Shown: one piece after another, positions 25,881 through 34,746 of the stretch
Layout of the letters: each line of letters opens with the position of its first letter
Numbering within the stretch: the first letter of the stretch is position 1
NCBI GenBank assembly: GCA_946482515.1
Contig: CAMLRS010000011.1
Span: 1-64,000 of the forward strand
Length of the DNA: 64,000 nt
Direction: 5' to 3'
Origin: an uncultured Flavobacteriales bacterium
Lineage (GTDB): Bacteria > Bacteroidota > Bacteroidia > Flavobacteriales > Crocinitomicaceae
The notes under the pieces: generated by a model
Database searches by the model: none
Told to the model about the DNA's origin: nothing
The model's input: only the letters and a program-made list of their open reading frames with translations
Translations under genes and position numbers: made by a program

Positions 25881-26336
25881 TTATTGAGGAGTTAAAAGCA
25901 TTTCGACATGCGGGATATCGTCTTCGAGGTATTCTTTACCTGTGGAAACGAAGCCCGTTTTGTTGTAAAAGGATTCGAGGTGTTTCTGCGCGGAGATGCG
26001 GATAGGGCTCACACCAAATTCTTCGTGTGCGAATTTGATGCAGCGTTCCATCAGCTCGATCCCGATTCCTGTTCCGCGGAAGTCGTTGTTCAGCACCACA
26101 CGGCCGATAGCGGCTTCTTCGTAGACCAACCCCGGTGGAATGATACGCGCCGTTGCGATCACGTCGCCTTTTCCGTCGCGGAGCAACAGGTGATAACACT
26201 TTTTGTCTTTGCCGTCGAGGTCGAGGTAGGTGCAATTCTGCTCCACCACAAAGGCCTTGAGCCGCAGCGCAATGATGTCGTGAAACTCGTTCAGGTTAAG
26301 TTCCTTGTACGGTTTAAATTGCCAGTCTAAATGCAT
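25881..26336 (-). CDS. elaA: ElaA-like GNAT N-acetyltransferase
   Basis: A 151-aa acetyltransferase of the ElaA subfamily: the N-terminus has LNEFHDIIALRLKAFVVEQN and YLDLDGKDKK, the family signature. The acetyl-CoA loop follows in RVVLNNDFRGTGIGIELMER (Rx2-GxGxG). The substrate is unknown. The -7-like box TACATTTG lies on the minus strand at 26354-26361. The stop falls two bases before the M13 peptidase ATG, suggesting shared expression without an obvious functional link. Confidence 0.9.
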   Translation of the reverse strand: MHLDWQFKPYKELNLNEFHDIIALRLKAFVVEQNCTYLDLDGKDKKCYHLLLRDGKGDVIATARIIPPGLVYEEAAIGRVVLNNDFRGTGIGIELMERCIKFAHEEFGVSPIRISAQKHLESFYNKTGFVSTGKEYLEDDIPHVEMLLTPQ

Positions 26337-26422
26337 TTTTTGTTGTTTGTACTCAAATGTAATGTTGAAAATCGAAAAGTGTTCCGTATCGTTGGATTCT
26401 TTTCAACTTTCCGGTTTTTCGT

Positions 26423-28066
26423 CTAGGTCTGAATCACGCCCACGTTGTAAGCTTTTTCAGCCTGCTTATGGTTGGCCATCGCAATTCCCAATGACAGGAA
26501 GTCGCGTGTTTTGGCCGGATCGATGATCGCATCGAGCCACAGACGGGAAGCTGCATAGTAAGGTGAAATTTGTTCGTCGTAGCGTGCTTTGATCGTATCG
26601 AAGAGCTCTTTTTCGCGCTCGGGGGTGATTTCTTCGCCTTTGGCTTTCAGGGAAGCGACTTCGATCTGCAACAGCGTTTTGGCTGCCGCGGCGCCGCTCA
26701 TTACAGCTACTTCGGCTGTCGGCCAGCCAACGATCAAACGTGGATCGTATGCTTTTCCGCACATGGCGTAGTTTCCTGCTCCGTAAGAGTTTCCAATAAC
26801 GACCGAGAATTTCGGTACTACGGAATTGGCCATGGCGTTCACCATTTTTGCGCCGTCTTTGATGATGCCGGCATGCTCGGATTTCGAACCGACCATGAAC
26901 CCGGAAACGTCGTGGAAGAACACCAGCGGGATGTTTTTCTGGTTGCAGTTCATGATGAAACGGGCTGCTTTATCAGCCGAGTCGTTGTAAATTACGCCAC
27001 CGAACTGCATTTCGCCTTTCGCGTTTTTGCTGAGCTCGCGCTGGTTAGCCACGATTCCCACGCTCCATCCGTCGATACGGGCATAGCAGCAAACAATGGT
27101 CTTTCCGTAATCGGATTTGTATTCCACGATGCTGCCTTCGTCTACGATGGATTCGAGGATATTGAAGGTATTATAAGGCTTGGAACGCTCAGCAGGCAAG
27201 ACGCCGTAAACGCGTTTCAGATCGTATTTCGGTGCCACTGCTTCGATGCGATCAAACCCGGCAGACTCCGGCTGACCGATCTGTCCGATCATTTTGCGGA
27301 TCGTTTCGAGGCATTCTGTATCGTTGGCCACTTTGTAGTCGCACACGCCGGAAATCTCGGTATGTGTTGTTGCTCCGCCAAGTGTTTCGTTATCGATCGT
27401 TTCACCGATAGCGGCTTTTACGAGGTAAGATCCTGCCAGGAAGATGGTTCCGGTTTTGTCAACGATCAGTGATTCGTCCGACATGATCGGCAGGTAAGCG
27501 CCACCGGCCACACAGCTTCCCATAACGGCCGCGATCTGTACGATGCCCATGGAGCTCATAACTGCGTTGTTGCGGAAGATGCGCCCGAAGTGTTCTTTGT
27601 CCGGGAAAATCTCGTCCTGCATCGGCAGGTAAACACCGGCTGAGTCCACGAGGTAAATGATCGGGAGCTTGTTTTCGATCGCAATTTCCTGTGCGCGCAG
27701 GTTTTTCTTCGCAGTGATCGGGAACCAGGCGCCGGCTTTCACGGTAGCGTCATTGGCTACCACGATGCATTGTTTGCCGGAAACGAATCCGATGACCACC
27801 ACAACCCCGCCCGAAGGACAGCCGCCATGTTCTTTGTACATGCCCATTCCTGCGAAAGCGCCTACTTCAAACCGTTGCGTGTTGGGGTCGAGCAACAGGT
27901 CGATGCGTTCGCGGGCAGTCATTTTTCCTTTTTCGTGAAGCGCTGCAATGCGTTTTTCGCCGCCGCCTTTCATCACCTTGGCGAGCTCTGCTTCCATGCG
28001 CGAGATTTTCAGGCGCATTTCATCGTCATTCTTGTTGAATTCCAGTTCTTTGGGGTCTATAGCCAT
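26423..28066 (-). CDS. Acyl-CoA carboxylase beta subunit (methylcrotonyl-CoA carboxylase type)
   Basis: A 547-aa carboxyltransferase with crotonase fold in N and C halves. MYKEHGGCPSGG, VVANDATVKAGAWFPIT, YLVDSAGVYLPMQDEIFPDK and GSCVAGGAYLPIMSDE follow the methylcrotonyl-CoA carboxylase beta pattern rather than propionyl-CoA. The biotin carboxylase/BCCP alpha subunit that it needs is not in the neighbourhood. The ATG at 28064-28066 (MAIDPKELEF) is chosen over 28102. A perfect -7 box (TATATTTG) lies at about 28091-28098 on the minus strand. Role: leucine degradation or a related acyl-CoA carboxylation. Confidence 0.9.
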   Translation of the reverse strand: MAIDPKELEFNKNDDEMRLKISRMEAELAKVMKGGGEKRIAALHEKGKMTARERIDLLLDPNTQRFEVGAFAGMGMYKEHGGCPSGGVVVVIGFVSGKQCIVVANDATVKAGAWFPITAKKNLRAQEIAIENKLPIIYLVDSAGVYLPMQDEIFPDKEHFGRIFRNNAVMSSMGIVQIAAVMGSCVAGGAYLPIMSDESLIVDKTGTIFLAGSYLVKAAIGETIDNETLGGATTHTEISGVCDYKVANDTECLETIRKMIGQIGQPESAGFDRIEAVAPKYDLKRVYGVLPAERSKPYNTFNILESIVDEGSIVEYKSDYGKTIVCCYARIDGWSVGIVANQRELSKNAKGEMQFGGVIYNDSADKAARFIMNCNQKNIPLVFFHDVSGFMVGSKSEHAGIIKDGAKMVNAMANSVVPKFSVVIGNSYGAGNYAMCGKAYDPRLIVGWPTAEVAVMSGAAAAKTLLQIEVASLKAKGEEITPEREKELFDTIKARYDEQISPYYAASRLWLDAIIDPAKTRDFLSLGIAMANHKQAEKAYNVGVIQT

Positions 28067-28170
28067 ATTGTTTTTGATTAATAGCGAGCCAAATATACAC
28101 AATTCGATGTAGAAATATGGATGGTCATTTTGCTTTCGGAATACCGGAAATACCGCTACTTTTGCGCCCG

Positions 28171-28812
28171 ATGCAGGACACTTACAAACATAAGGGAATG
28201 CGCAAACAGCTGATCGATGAGCTGCGCAGAATGGGAATTACCGACGAACGGATCTTACAGGCGTTTGATGCCGTTCCGCGCCATTATTTCCTCGACCTGG
28301 CGTTTGAGCAACAGGCGTATTCGAACATTGCTTTCCGCATCGGTGCCGGTCAGACGATCTCGCAGCCGTACACAGTGGCGTATCAGACACAGCTATTGGA
28401 TTGGAAAAAGCCCGAGCGCGTCCTGGAAATCGGTACCGGATCTGGGTTTCAGACTTGCATTCTCTGCGCGATGGGAGCAAAGGTGTTTTCCATCGAGCGC
28501 CAGAAAGAACTCCACCTGAAAGCGCGTAAGATCATCGATTCGTTTGGTTTTACGCCGAAGCTGTTCTTCGGCGACGGCTACGAAGGGAAAGAATCCTACG
28601 CACCCTACGATAAGATCCTCGTAACCTGTGGCGCACCCGAAGTACCGAAAAAACTGCTCGAACAGCTCAAACCCGGCGGTATGCTGGTGATTCCTGTCGG
28701 CGATCTCGATTCCCAGCGGATGCTGCGGATTACCAAAACCGAAGACGGCTACAAAGAAGAAACGTTCGGCAATTTCAGCTTTGTTCCGATGCTGGAGAAG
28801 ACGGTGCGGTAA
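28171..28812 (+). CDS. pcm: Protein-L-isoaspartate O-methyltransferase
   Basis: A 213-aa SAM-dependent repair enzyme that methylates L-isoaspartyl residues. Family marks: the VPRHYFLD block, the QTISQPYTVAYQTQLL block, SAM motif I VLEIGTGSGFQT, and PYDKILVTCGAPEVP. The start at MQDTYKHKGMR matches the family. The frame continues upstream to 28117 but a TACTTTTG -7 box at 28157-28164 would place the transcription start almost on the ATG. Divergent from the carboxylase gene. Confidence 0.95.
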   Translation: MQDTYKHKGMRKQLIDELRRMGITDERILQAFDAVPRHYFLDLAFEQQAYSNIAFRIGAGQTISQPYTVAYQTQLLDWKKPERVLEIGTGSGFQTCILCAMGAKVFSIERQKELHLKARKIIDSFGFTPKLFFGDGYEGKESYAPYDKILVTCGAPEVPKKLLEQLKPGGMLVIPVGDLDSQRMLRITKTEDGYKEETFGNFSFVPMLEKTVR

Positions 28813-28854
28813 ATACAAATTCATTCTTAATTTCTTTCACCTGAGATCAGAATC

Positions 28855-29049
28855 AATTCCTCCCTTGAGGGAGGATAAAGGAGGGTGGCGAACGGATTTA
28901 GAATTGCCACTTCTCAGTCTTCCGCCGCAGAATTATTATATCCTCCCCCTTGGTCCCCCTCCAAAGGGGGAGACAGGTGCAACCGCAATTACCTTTGCTC
29001 TCTTAACAAACACAAACAAGCATTTATCCTTTGCTCCTTTGTGGTGAAA
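28855..29049. repeat. C-rich modular dispersed repeat, copy 1
   Basis: Begins with hairpin CCTCCCTtgAGGGAGG (about 28859-28874) and continues with TCCTCCCCCTTGGTCCCCCT from 28941, including hairpin CCCCCT/AGGGGG, then the same 108-nt block as 33115-33222 (first ~70 nt identical), ending CTTTGTGGTGAAA. It fills the gap after pcm. No gene seen. Confidence 0.85.
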
Positions 29050-29101
29050 AGAATATTCACCAAAGTTGCCGGATTCCGGGATAATCCGTACTTTACCATC
29101 A

Positions 29102-29785
29102 ATGCGCTGGTTACTACTATGCTTTTTGGGAAGCCTCACCGTGTCGGTCGTGGCTCAAAGTCGCATAGCGATGGAGGCAAATTGTACATTTGTCCGGGGC
29201 TACCTTTCTGCTTTTTATTGCCCGGTCGTTTTTCAGCATTACTACATCAAATCTGGTGTTTCATGGGGCAATTTCGGTCGCGATTACGTCGAGGTTAATC
29301 CTCAGGGAACAGATCCTGCACAGGCTTTGCTGTCGCCCTACAAGGCCATGAACCGCTTTTCGGATTCACTGATGCTGGAAGGGTTTTTCTCCCGGAACAA
29401 CGGTTTTTCCGTGGAAGCCGGCCTCGGCCGTTTCTGGGAACTGACGCCGATTCATACATTCCGACTCGATTTCCAGGTGAAATGGTACGCGATGGAAGAC
29501 CGCATCGGCGCTTTTTATGTGCACAACAGCGATCCGGAAGGCGATTTGTACCTCATGCGGTTCAAAATCTGGCATTACGGGCTTTCCCTTGGGCCGGAAG
29601 TCTTTCATGCGATCCGTGTTTCGCCGCGTTTGACAGTCTATTATGGCTTAAAATTACCGTTTTTAATTGCGCTGAACAGCGACGGCTACCAGAACCAATC
29701 GTACAGTATGCCTACGAAAGGGTTGCGTCCTAACCTTACGTTGGGACTGAGCTGCGCGCTTGGGAAAAAGCAGGTCGATCGCTGA
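29102..29785 (+). CDS. Secreted protein of unknown function, probably beta-rich
   Basis: A 227-aa protein beginning MRWLLLCFLGSLTVSVVAQS, a signal peptide. The mature part has alternating strands (GFSVEAGLGRFWEL, TFRLDFQVKWYAME, TVYYGLKLPFLIAL) and ends NLTLGLSCALGKKQVDR, compatible with a small outer-membrane barrel or secreted beta protein. No domain recognised. The start at the signal peptide is preferred over the upstream ATG at 29066. It precedes the amidase gene by 56 nt. Confidence 0.65.
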   Translation: MRWLLLCFLGSLTVSVVAQSRIAMEANCTFVRGYLSAFYCPVVFQHYYIKSGVSWGNFGRDYVEVNPQGTDPAQALLSPYKAMNRFSDSLMLEGFFSRNNGFSVEAGLGRFWELTPIHTFRLDFQVKWYAMEDRIGAFYVHNSDPEGDLYLMRFKIWHYGLSLGPEVFHAIRVSPRLTVYYGLKLPFLIALNSDGYQNQSYSMPTKGLRPNLTLGLSCALGKKQVDR

Positions 29786-29841
29786 CGAATGGCTTAAAAT
29801 TGTATCTTTAGGTGATACTAACCAACAATAGCTGACACACT

Positions 29842-30519
29842 ATGAGCGAGCTCGATACAAGTAAGATCGTGCAGGTTCCCTTGCCGGAATCGCAATACTT
29901 CAAACAGGAATTTCCGAAGAATCAAATCGTGATCCATCACACGGCCGGCGGACCGAATGCGCTGAATGTCGTTGCCGGCTGGAAAGCTTCCTCGGACCGC
30001 GTCGCTACGGCTTTTATCATCGATGGCAGCGGAGTCATTCACCAGTGCTTTTCGAGCAAACACTGGGCGCATCATTTGGGCACGACGCTGGCCAACAATG
30101 TAGCGCTGAACAAAAATTCCGTGGCAATCGAAGTCACCAATTGGGGAGGCCTGGAAAAAGGCGGTTACACGAAAGCCGGGAAATTCGTGGCGAAAGACGC
30201 TACCAAATTCTACAGTTATGCCGGTACAGCAATCCCAGCCAGCCAGGTGCTGGATCTCGGCTCGAAATGGCATGGCTCACGGTATTACCATCTTTACAGT
30301 GATGCTCAGATCGAATCCCTTCGTCAATTGCTGGTGTATTTAGGAAAAACCTATGCAATTCCGCTGGATTATATCGAAGGTATGTGGGACCTGAACAATG
30401 ATGCCATGGCCGGTAAAAAGGGATTATATACGCATGTGAGTTATCGGATAGACAAGCAGGATATGTGGCCGCAGCCTAAATTGATCGATATGCTGAAGCA
30501 GCTGGCTTCGACCGTTTGA
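29842..30519 (+). CDS. N-acetylmuramoyl-L-alanine amidase (Amidase_2)
   Basis: A 225-aa protein. QIVIHHTAGGPNALNVVAGW carries the first zinc His and the family start; further zinc-site residues are in KHWAHHLG, and NSVAIEVTNWGG is the conserved strand. It would cut the bond between N-acetylmuramic acid and L-Ala in peptidoglycan. No signal peptide is visible, so it may act in the cytoplasm on recycled fragments or leave by another route. Phage endolysins share the fold, but no phage genes are nearby. Confidence 0.88.
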   Translation: MSELDTSKIVQVPLPESQYFKQEFPKNQIVIHHTAGGPNALNVVAGWKASSDRVATAFIIDGSGVIHQCFSSKHWAHHLGTTLANNVALNKNSVAIEVTNWGGLEKGGYTKAGKFVAKDATKFYSYAGTAIPASQVLDLGSKWHGSRYYHLYSDAQIESLRQLLVYLGKTYAIPLDYIEGMWDLNNDAMAGKKGLYTHVSYRIDKQDMWPQPKLIDMLKQLASTV

Positions 30520-30522
30520 TTT

Positions 30523-31452
30523 TCAGGGCAGTTTTCGTTCTTCCAGCCACTGGATCACCGCTGCGTTGAAAATGCGCACGCCGTCCTGGTTCATGTGATT
30601 ATCGTCGTAGAAATGCAGGGAATCATCGAGCGGCAATTGACCGTTGAAATTCCTGTAAATGCCTCTTTTTTCAATGTAGCGATCGAATTCCGCGTTGTTG
30701 GTATACGATTGGTAGCGCGCAGACGTCATGGGAGCCTGGATCAGCAATACTGGAATGTTTTCCTGCTTCAACAACCGTAAAATGGCTTCAAAAGCGGCTT
30801 TCTGATCGTCGCGAAACTTCCATTCCTGCTTATCATAAGTAGCATAACGGAAATAACCCGGGTCGCGCTCTACGTAACCACCTGGAATATACACGTGTTC
30901 CTGTTTGCGCGGCAGCTCTACAAAATTTCTATCCCTACCGAACAGCTGGCGGTACGTTCCATAGATCAGTGTGTTTACCGAGCGGATATTCTTTGTTCCG
31001 AAAGCCATTTTTGCCATATCACAGCGGATGCTGTCATTGGCCAGAAGATCGAGCGTCGATTCTACACCATCCATCTGGAAGGTTTCCGGGTAGACTTCAA
31101 ATACCACCAATCGTGGATGAACCCGTTTGATATAACGTTCTACCAGCAAGCGCGTCTGCACCGGTGTCTGACTGCTCGAACCCAGGTTGAAGCTCGTCCA
31201 GCCGTGTTCTTTGAAAATCCGCGTGTCGAAACCGTGATAGGTGTGGGAAGAGCCGAGAAACAGGATATCGATGTCGTGCTGCGTTTTCACTTCCTTCAAC
31301 CGCGAGTACATATGTCCGCCGCCACCGCGCGGGAAATGCAGGTTCTTTTTGAAATCCTCGTGCACGAATTCGCCCCAGCCAATGAGCAGCACGGTGTAGA
31401 CTACCAGTACTACCGGCACAAATTTCAACAGCTGCAGAAGGAATGCTTTCAT
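30523..31452 (-). CDS. SGNH/DltD-like membrane-anchored protein, MBOAT partner
   Basis: A 309-aa protein with an N-terminal membrane anchor (LLKFVPVVLVVYTVLLIGW) and an SGNH-like fold: block I IDILFLGSSHTYHGFD, with a GSSH variant of GDS, and a C-terminal HMNQDGVRIF block resembling the DxxH region. The ATG lies one base after the MBOAT stop, so the two are a unit for O-acylation of an extracellular glycan, as in alginate AlgJ/AlgX or DltD systems. The acceptor is unknown. Confidence 0.8.
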   Translation of the reverse strand: MKAFLLQLLKFVPVVLVVYTVLLIGWGEFVHEDFKKNLHFPRGGGGHMYSRLKEVKTQHDIDILFLGSSHTYHGFDTRIFKEHGWTSFNLGSSSQTPVQTRLLVERYIKRVHPRLVVFEVYPETFQMDGVESTLDLLANDSIRCDMAKMAFGTKNIRSVNTLIYGTYRQLFGRDRNFVELPRKQEHVYIPGGYVERDPGYFRYATYDKQEWKFRDDQKAAFEAILRLLKQENIPVLLIQAPMTSARYQSYTNNAEFDRYIEKRGIYRNFNGQLPLDDSLHFYDDNHMNQDGVRIFNAAVIQWLEERKLP

Positions 31453-31453
31453 A

Positions 31454-32893
31454 TCAGAACTGGAAATAAATGAACGGGGTTTCGTTGGTCTGCATGTACA
31501 TGCCGGTCAGGAAGATCAGGAAGGCATAAAATCCCCATCGCAGCAAACGCGGCCATCGAAAGCCAAAGCGTTCGATCGCATATTGTTGCTCGCGGCCGAC
31601 CCATTCGATGACGATCATGAACAGCAGCAGGTAGATCATTGTGAGCGACATCACGGCCGGCGCGGTGAACAGGTTCTTATTGAAAATGTCGCCGATAAAT
31701 ACCAGCGCATCCGTTACCGATTCAGCACGGAAAAAGACCCAGGCGAGAACGGTCAACAGAAAGGTTCCCAATACGCTCAGCGTTTCTTTTACAGAAGGAA
31801 AAATCCGTCCCTGTGCTACGATTTCGAGGTTGTTCCGGTTCTTGTTCGAAAGCAGCAATGGCAGAAAATACAAAGCATTCAACGCACCCCAGACGATGAA
31901 CGTCCAGTTGGCGCCGTGCCAGAATCCGCTGACGAGGAAAATAATGAACGTATTCCGGACACGCATCCACGTGCCGCCTTTACTGCCACCCAGCGGAATA
32001 TAGAGGTAATCACGGAACCAGGTGGAAAGCGAAATGTGCCAGCGACGCCAGAACTCGGCGATATCGCGTGAAAAGTAGGGGAAAGCGAAGTTTCGCAGCA
32101 ATTCCATACCGAATAACCGGGCGGTTCCAAGCGCGATATCCGAATAGCCGGAGAAATCGCAATAGATCTGGAAAGCGAAGAATACAGCTCCGAGCAGCAA
32201 TGTACTTCCCGAATAGTGATCGGCGTTGTTGAAGATCAGGTCGGCGTATTCGGCGCAACCGTCGGCAATGACCACTTTTTTGAATAATCCCCACAGAATC
32301 TGGCGCAGACCGTTCACTGCCTGCGTGTAATTGAAGGCTCGTTCCTTTTTGATCTGCGGCAACAGGTGTGTGGCGCGTTCGATCGGTCCGGCGACTAATA
32401 GCGGGAAAAAGCTCACGAAAACGGCATAATCGACGAAATTCTTCTCGGCCGGAATGCGGTCTTTGTAGATGTCGATCACATACGACAAGCCGTGAAAGGT
32501 ATAGAACGAAATCCCTACGGGCAGTACGATGTCCAGCGTGGCCGGATGTGGATGCCAGCCGAAACCGGAAACCAGCTCTGTAAACGATTCCGCAAAGAAA
32601 TTGTAGTATTTGAAAACAGCCAGGAAGCCCAGATTGATACTGATACTGATCCAGAACCACGCTTTTTTCCAGCGTTTGGTGCGCGCTTCGCCCATGCGAA
32701 TCCCGGTGAAATAATCCAGCAGGGTAGAGAACATCAACAGAAACAGGAAACGGTAATCCCAGCAGGCGTAGAAATAATAACTGGCGATCAGCAGCAGGGC
32801 GTTCTGCCAGCGCAGGCTCCCGCGGGCCACAAACCAGTACAGCACGAATACAATCGGTAGAAAGAGAGCAAAATCCAGCGAATTGAATAACAT
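31454..32893 (-). CDS. MBOAT family O-acyltransferase
   Basis: A 479-aa polytopic acyltransferase. MLFNSLDFALFLPIVFVLYW is the usual start of AlgI-type proteins. The conserved FWRRWHISLSTWFRDYLYIP and GFWHGANWTFIVWG blocks hold the proposed catalytic His residues. It would move acyl groups across the cytoplasmic membrane for a polysaccharide or lipid acceptor, with the SGNH protein downstream as the extracellular partner. No alginate genes are present. Confidence 0.93.
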   Translation of the reverse strand: MLFNSLDFALFLPIVFVLYWFVARGSLRWQNALLLIASYYFYACWDYRFLFLLMFSTLLDYFTGIRMGEARTKRWKKAWFWISISINLGFLAVFKYYNFFAESFTELVSGFGWHPHPATLDIVLPVGISFYTFHGLSYVIDIYKDRIPAEKNFVDYAVFVSFFPLLVAGPIERATHLLPQIKKERAFNYTQAVNGLRQILWGLFKKVVIADGCAEYADLIFNNADHYSGSTLLLGAVFFAFQIYCDFSGYSDIALGTARLFGMELLRNFAFPYFSRDIAEFWRRWHISLSTWFRDYLYIPLGGSKGGTWMRVRNTFIIFLVSGFWHGANWTFIVWGALNALYFLPLLLSNKNRNNLEIVAQGRIFPSVKETLSVLGTFLLTVLAWVFFRAESVTDALVFIGDIFNKNLFTAPAVMSLTMIYLLLFMIVIEWVGREQQYAIERFGFRWPRLLRWGFYAFLIFLTGMYMQTNETPFIYFQF

Positions 32894-33003
32894 GCGAGGT
32901 ACACGATTTGATCAGCCGGCAAAAATAAGCATGTTCCGCAAAACTTGTCCCGATTTTATTGGGAAGAGCAAAAGGTATTTGATGTATTTGACAAAGAATT
33001 TAC

Positions 33004-33222
33004 TTCCTCCCTTGAGAAGACAAAGCGAGAGCTTTGGAAGACTGAAGCTAGTCGCTTGCGGCGTGAGCTGAAGGATAAAACGGGGAGGATGGCAAAAATT
33101 GAACTCAGTCGATGTCCTCCCCCTTGGTCCCCCTCCAAAGGGGGAGACAGGTGCAACCGCAATTACCTTTGCTCTCTTAACAAATACAACCAAGCACTAC
33201 CCTTTGTTCCTTTGTGGTGAAA
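33004..33222. repeat. C-rich modular dispersed repeat, copy 2 (two modules)
   Basis: Module X at 33004-33093 (TCCTCCCTTGAGAAGACAAA to GGGGAGGATGGC) matches 46714-46800. Module Y at 33115-33222 matches 28941-29049 and ends CTTTGTGGTGAAA. Hairpin CCCCCT/AGGGGG lies in module Y. Between MBOAT and the lipocalin-like gene. Confidence 0.85.
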
Positions 33223-33233
33223 GAAATGAAATC

Positions 33234-33692
33234 TCAAATACGCTTCAACGTCTCCAAATGCGGCTTTAACAGTTCATCCTGTGCCATTTTCCCTTTGATC
33301 TCTTCCAGCAGGCTTTCCTCCGGATCGCGTTCCCGGAAAATGATATCAACGCCTTCAGGAGTAAACAGCGTCTTCGAAAAGTGAATGACCGCCCATTGGT
33401 TGTATTCGTCCATCAGGCGAACTTCCCACCGGCTTTTCAGGAAGAATAGCCATCCTTTTCCGCGCCAGGTGAATCGTCCCGGAGCTTTGGGATCGGGAAA
33501 ATCGACGCCACTGATTGTTCGCTTTTGGCCTTTTTGCCGGTAGCTCACTTCGTCAAGCAGGACCGGTTCGCCATCGCATTCCGACACGGTGTAATGAAAT
33601 GAGGGCTCGGTGCGCTCGCCGCTCAGCCACATCGGGAAATTCGTGCCGACAATGAACCATCGCCCGGCCAGCAAAGGAAGAAACGTTGTCAT
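33234..33692 (-). CDS. Lipocalin-like small protein of unknown function
   Basis: A 152-aa protein without signal peptide. It starts MTTFLPLLAGRWFIVGTNFP, and the order GRW…VGTNFPMW, SFHYTV, GRFTWRGKGWLFF, WEVRLMDEYNQWAVIHFSK fits a lipocalin-like beta barrel with the GxW start motif, ending in an alpha-helical tail. Uncharacterised. The ATG at 33690-33692 is preferred over the frame start at 33713. Confidence 0.7.
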   Translation of the reverse strand: MTTFLPLLAGRWFIVGTNFPMWLSGERTEPSFHYTVSECDGEPVLLDEVSYRQKGQKRTISGVDFPDPKAPGRFTWRGKGWLFFLKSRWEVRLMDEYNQWAVIHFSKTLFTPEGVDIIFRERDPEESLLEEIKGKMAQDELLKPHLETLKRI

Positions 33693-33726
33693 AGTGATTA
33701 ATTTAATTCGCAATTAGGAGTGATTC

Positions 33727-33781
33727 AATTAGCAACGAGTCAGCTCGCAAGCTTCTGATAAATGAGCTGACTTTGCTAATT
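33727..33781. repeat. Long imperfect inverted repeat (AATTAGCAA…AGTCAGCTC)
   Basis: AATTAGCAAcgAGTCAGCTC (33727-33746) pairs with GAGCTGACTtTGCTAATT (33764-33781), an 18-bp stem with one small bulge. It lies in the 250-nt gap between divergent genes, upstream of the formylglutamate amidohydrolase operon. Repeat family or regulatory hairpin cannot be decided. Confidence 0.6.
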
Positions 33782-33939
33782 GATAATTCAGTCACGCATA
33801 ATTGCCATTAAGTTAGTTTAACTTAAAAAAGATCAAGGATTTGCCGCTAAATTTTTTCGCGATGGGTTTATTGATACATTGCATAGAAGCGTAAAACGGG
33901 TTCGACCCTAACCGTTTATGCGAGCCAAGATCCCACATT

Positions 33940-34746
33940 ATGGAAAAACTCCAGCTGAACCAGGTTATACATTTGAAGGGCGATATTGCACCTGTTGTTG
34001 CAACGGCCATTCATGACGGTCATTTTATCCGCGAAGCTTTAGTACAGCAGTCAGGTCTTTCCGAAGACGAGCGCCTGCGGGAAGAAGATCCGTTCACCGC
34101 TCAATTGATCGAGCCTTTTCCCACGACTATTGTTGGGTTGCGCAGTCGTTTCGAGCTGGATTTGAACCGCTCGCCCGACAAAGCCGTTTACCTGTCGCCG
34201 GATGACGCCTGGGGACTGAACGTGTGGAAAGAGCCGCTCACCGACGAACAGCTGAAGGAAAGCCGTGCGATGTACGAGCTGGCGTTCAATGAAATACAGC
34301 CGTTTTTCCAGGCGTGTATCGATCATTACGGCTCGGTGATCGTGCTCGATTGCCATTCCTACAACCATATGCGCGACGGAGCAGATCAACCACCGGCTGA
34401 TCCTGAAGGAAATCCGGAGATCAATCTCGGAACGAAGAATATGAATCGCGAGCATTGGGCCCCGGTAATCGATATGCTGCTGCGAACGTTCAGCTCGCAT
34501 GCGATTATGGGCAAAAACGTCGACGTGCGCGAGAACATCAAGTTTAAAGGCGGTTATTTCTCGGAATGGCTTTACCAGCAATTCGGCGATGCGGTGTGTT
34601 CGGTGGCCATCGAATTCAAGAAAACTTTCATGGACGAATGGACGGGCGTTCTGTATGAACAGCATCACCGGGAATTGTCGGATCTGTTGCTGGGAACATT
34701 GCCTATCCTGACCGCGCTTCAGCAGGAACTAATAACACGAAAATGA
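33940..34746 (+). CDS. N-formylglutamate amidohydrolase family protein
   Basis: A 268-aa FGase-fold protein: VATAIHDGHFI near the N-terminus, FELDLNRSPDKAVY (the conserved D-x-N-R segment), SVIVLDCHSYNHM (metal His), and IEFKKTFMDEW. Classical FGase hydrolyses N-formyl-L-glutamate in histidine breakdown, but no hut genes are here. Its stop overlaps the start of the QEGLA gene (ATGA), and that gene overlaps an ATP-grasp ligase. This conserved trio suggests a role on a glutamate- or peptide-like substrate (inference). Confidence 0.88.
   Translation: MEKLQLNQVIHLKGDIAPVVATAIHDGHFIREALVQQSGLSEDERLREEDPFTAQLIEPFPTTIVGLRSRFELDLNRSPDKAVYLSPDDAWGLNVWKEPLTDEQLKESRAMYELAFNEIQPFFQACIDHYGSVIVLDCHSYNHMRDGADQPPADPEGNPEINLGTKNMNREHWAPVIDMLLRTFSSHAIMGKNVDVRENIKFKGGYFSEWLYQQFGDAVCSVAIEFKKTFMDEWTGVLYEQHHRELSDLLLGTLPILTALQQELITRK

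Noticed and set aside
26570..27472. 300-aa plus-strand frame opposite the carboxylase gene
   Set aside because: Antisense shadow of a highly conserved enzyme.
29842..30519. Phage endolysin indicating a prophage
   Set aside because: No holin, structural, integrase or other phage gene near; composition and neighbours are chromosomal.
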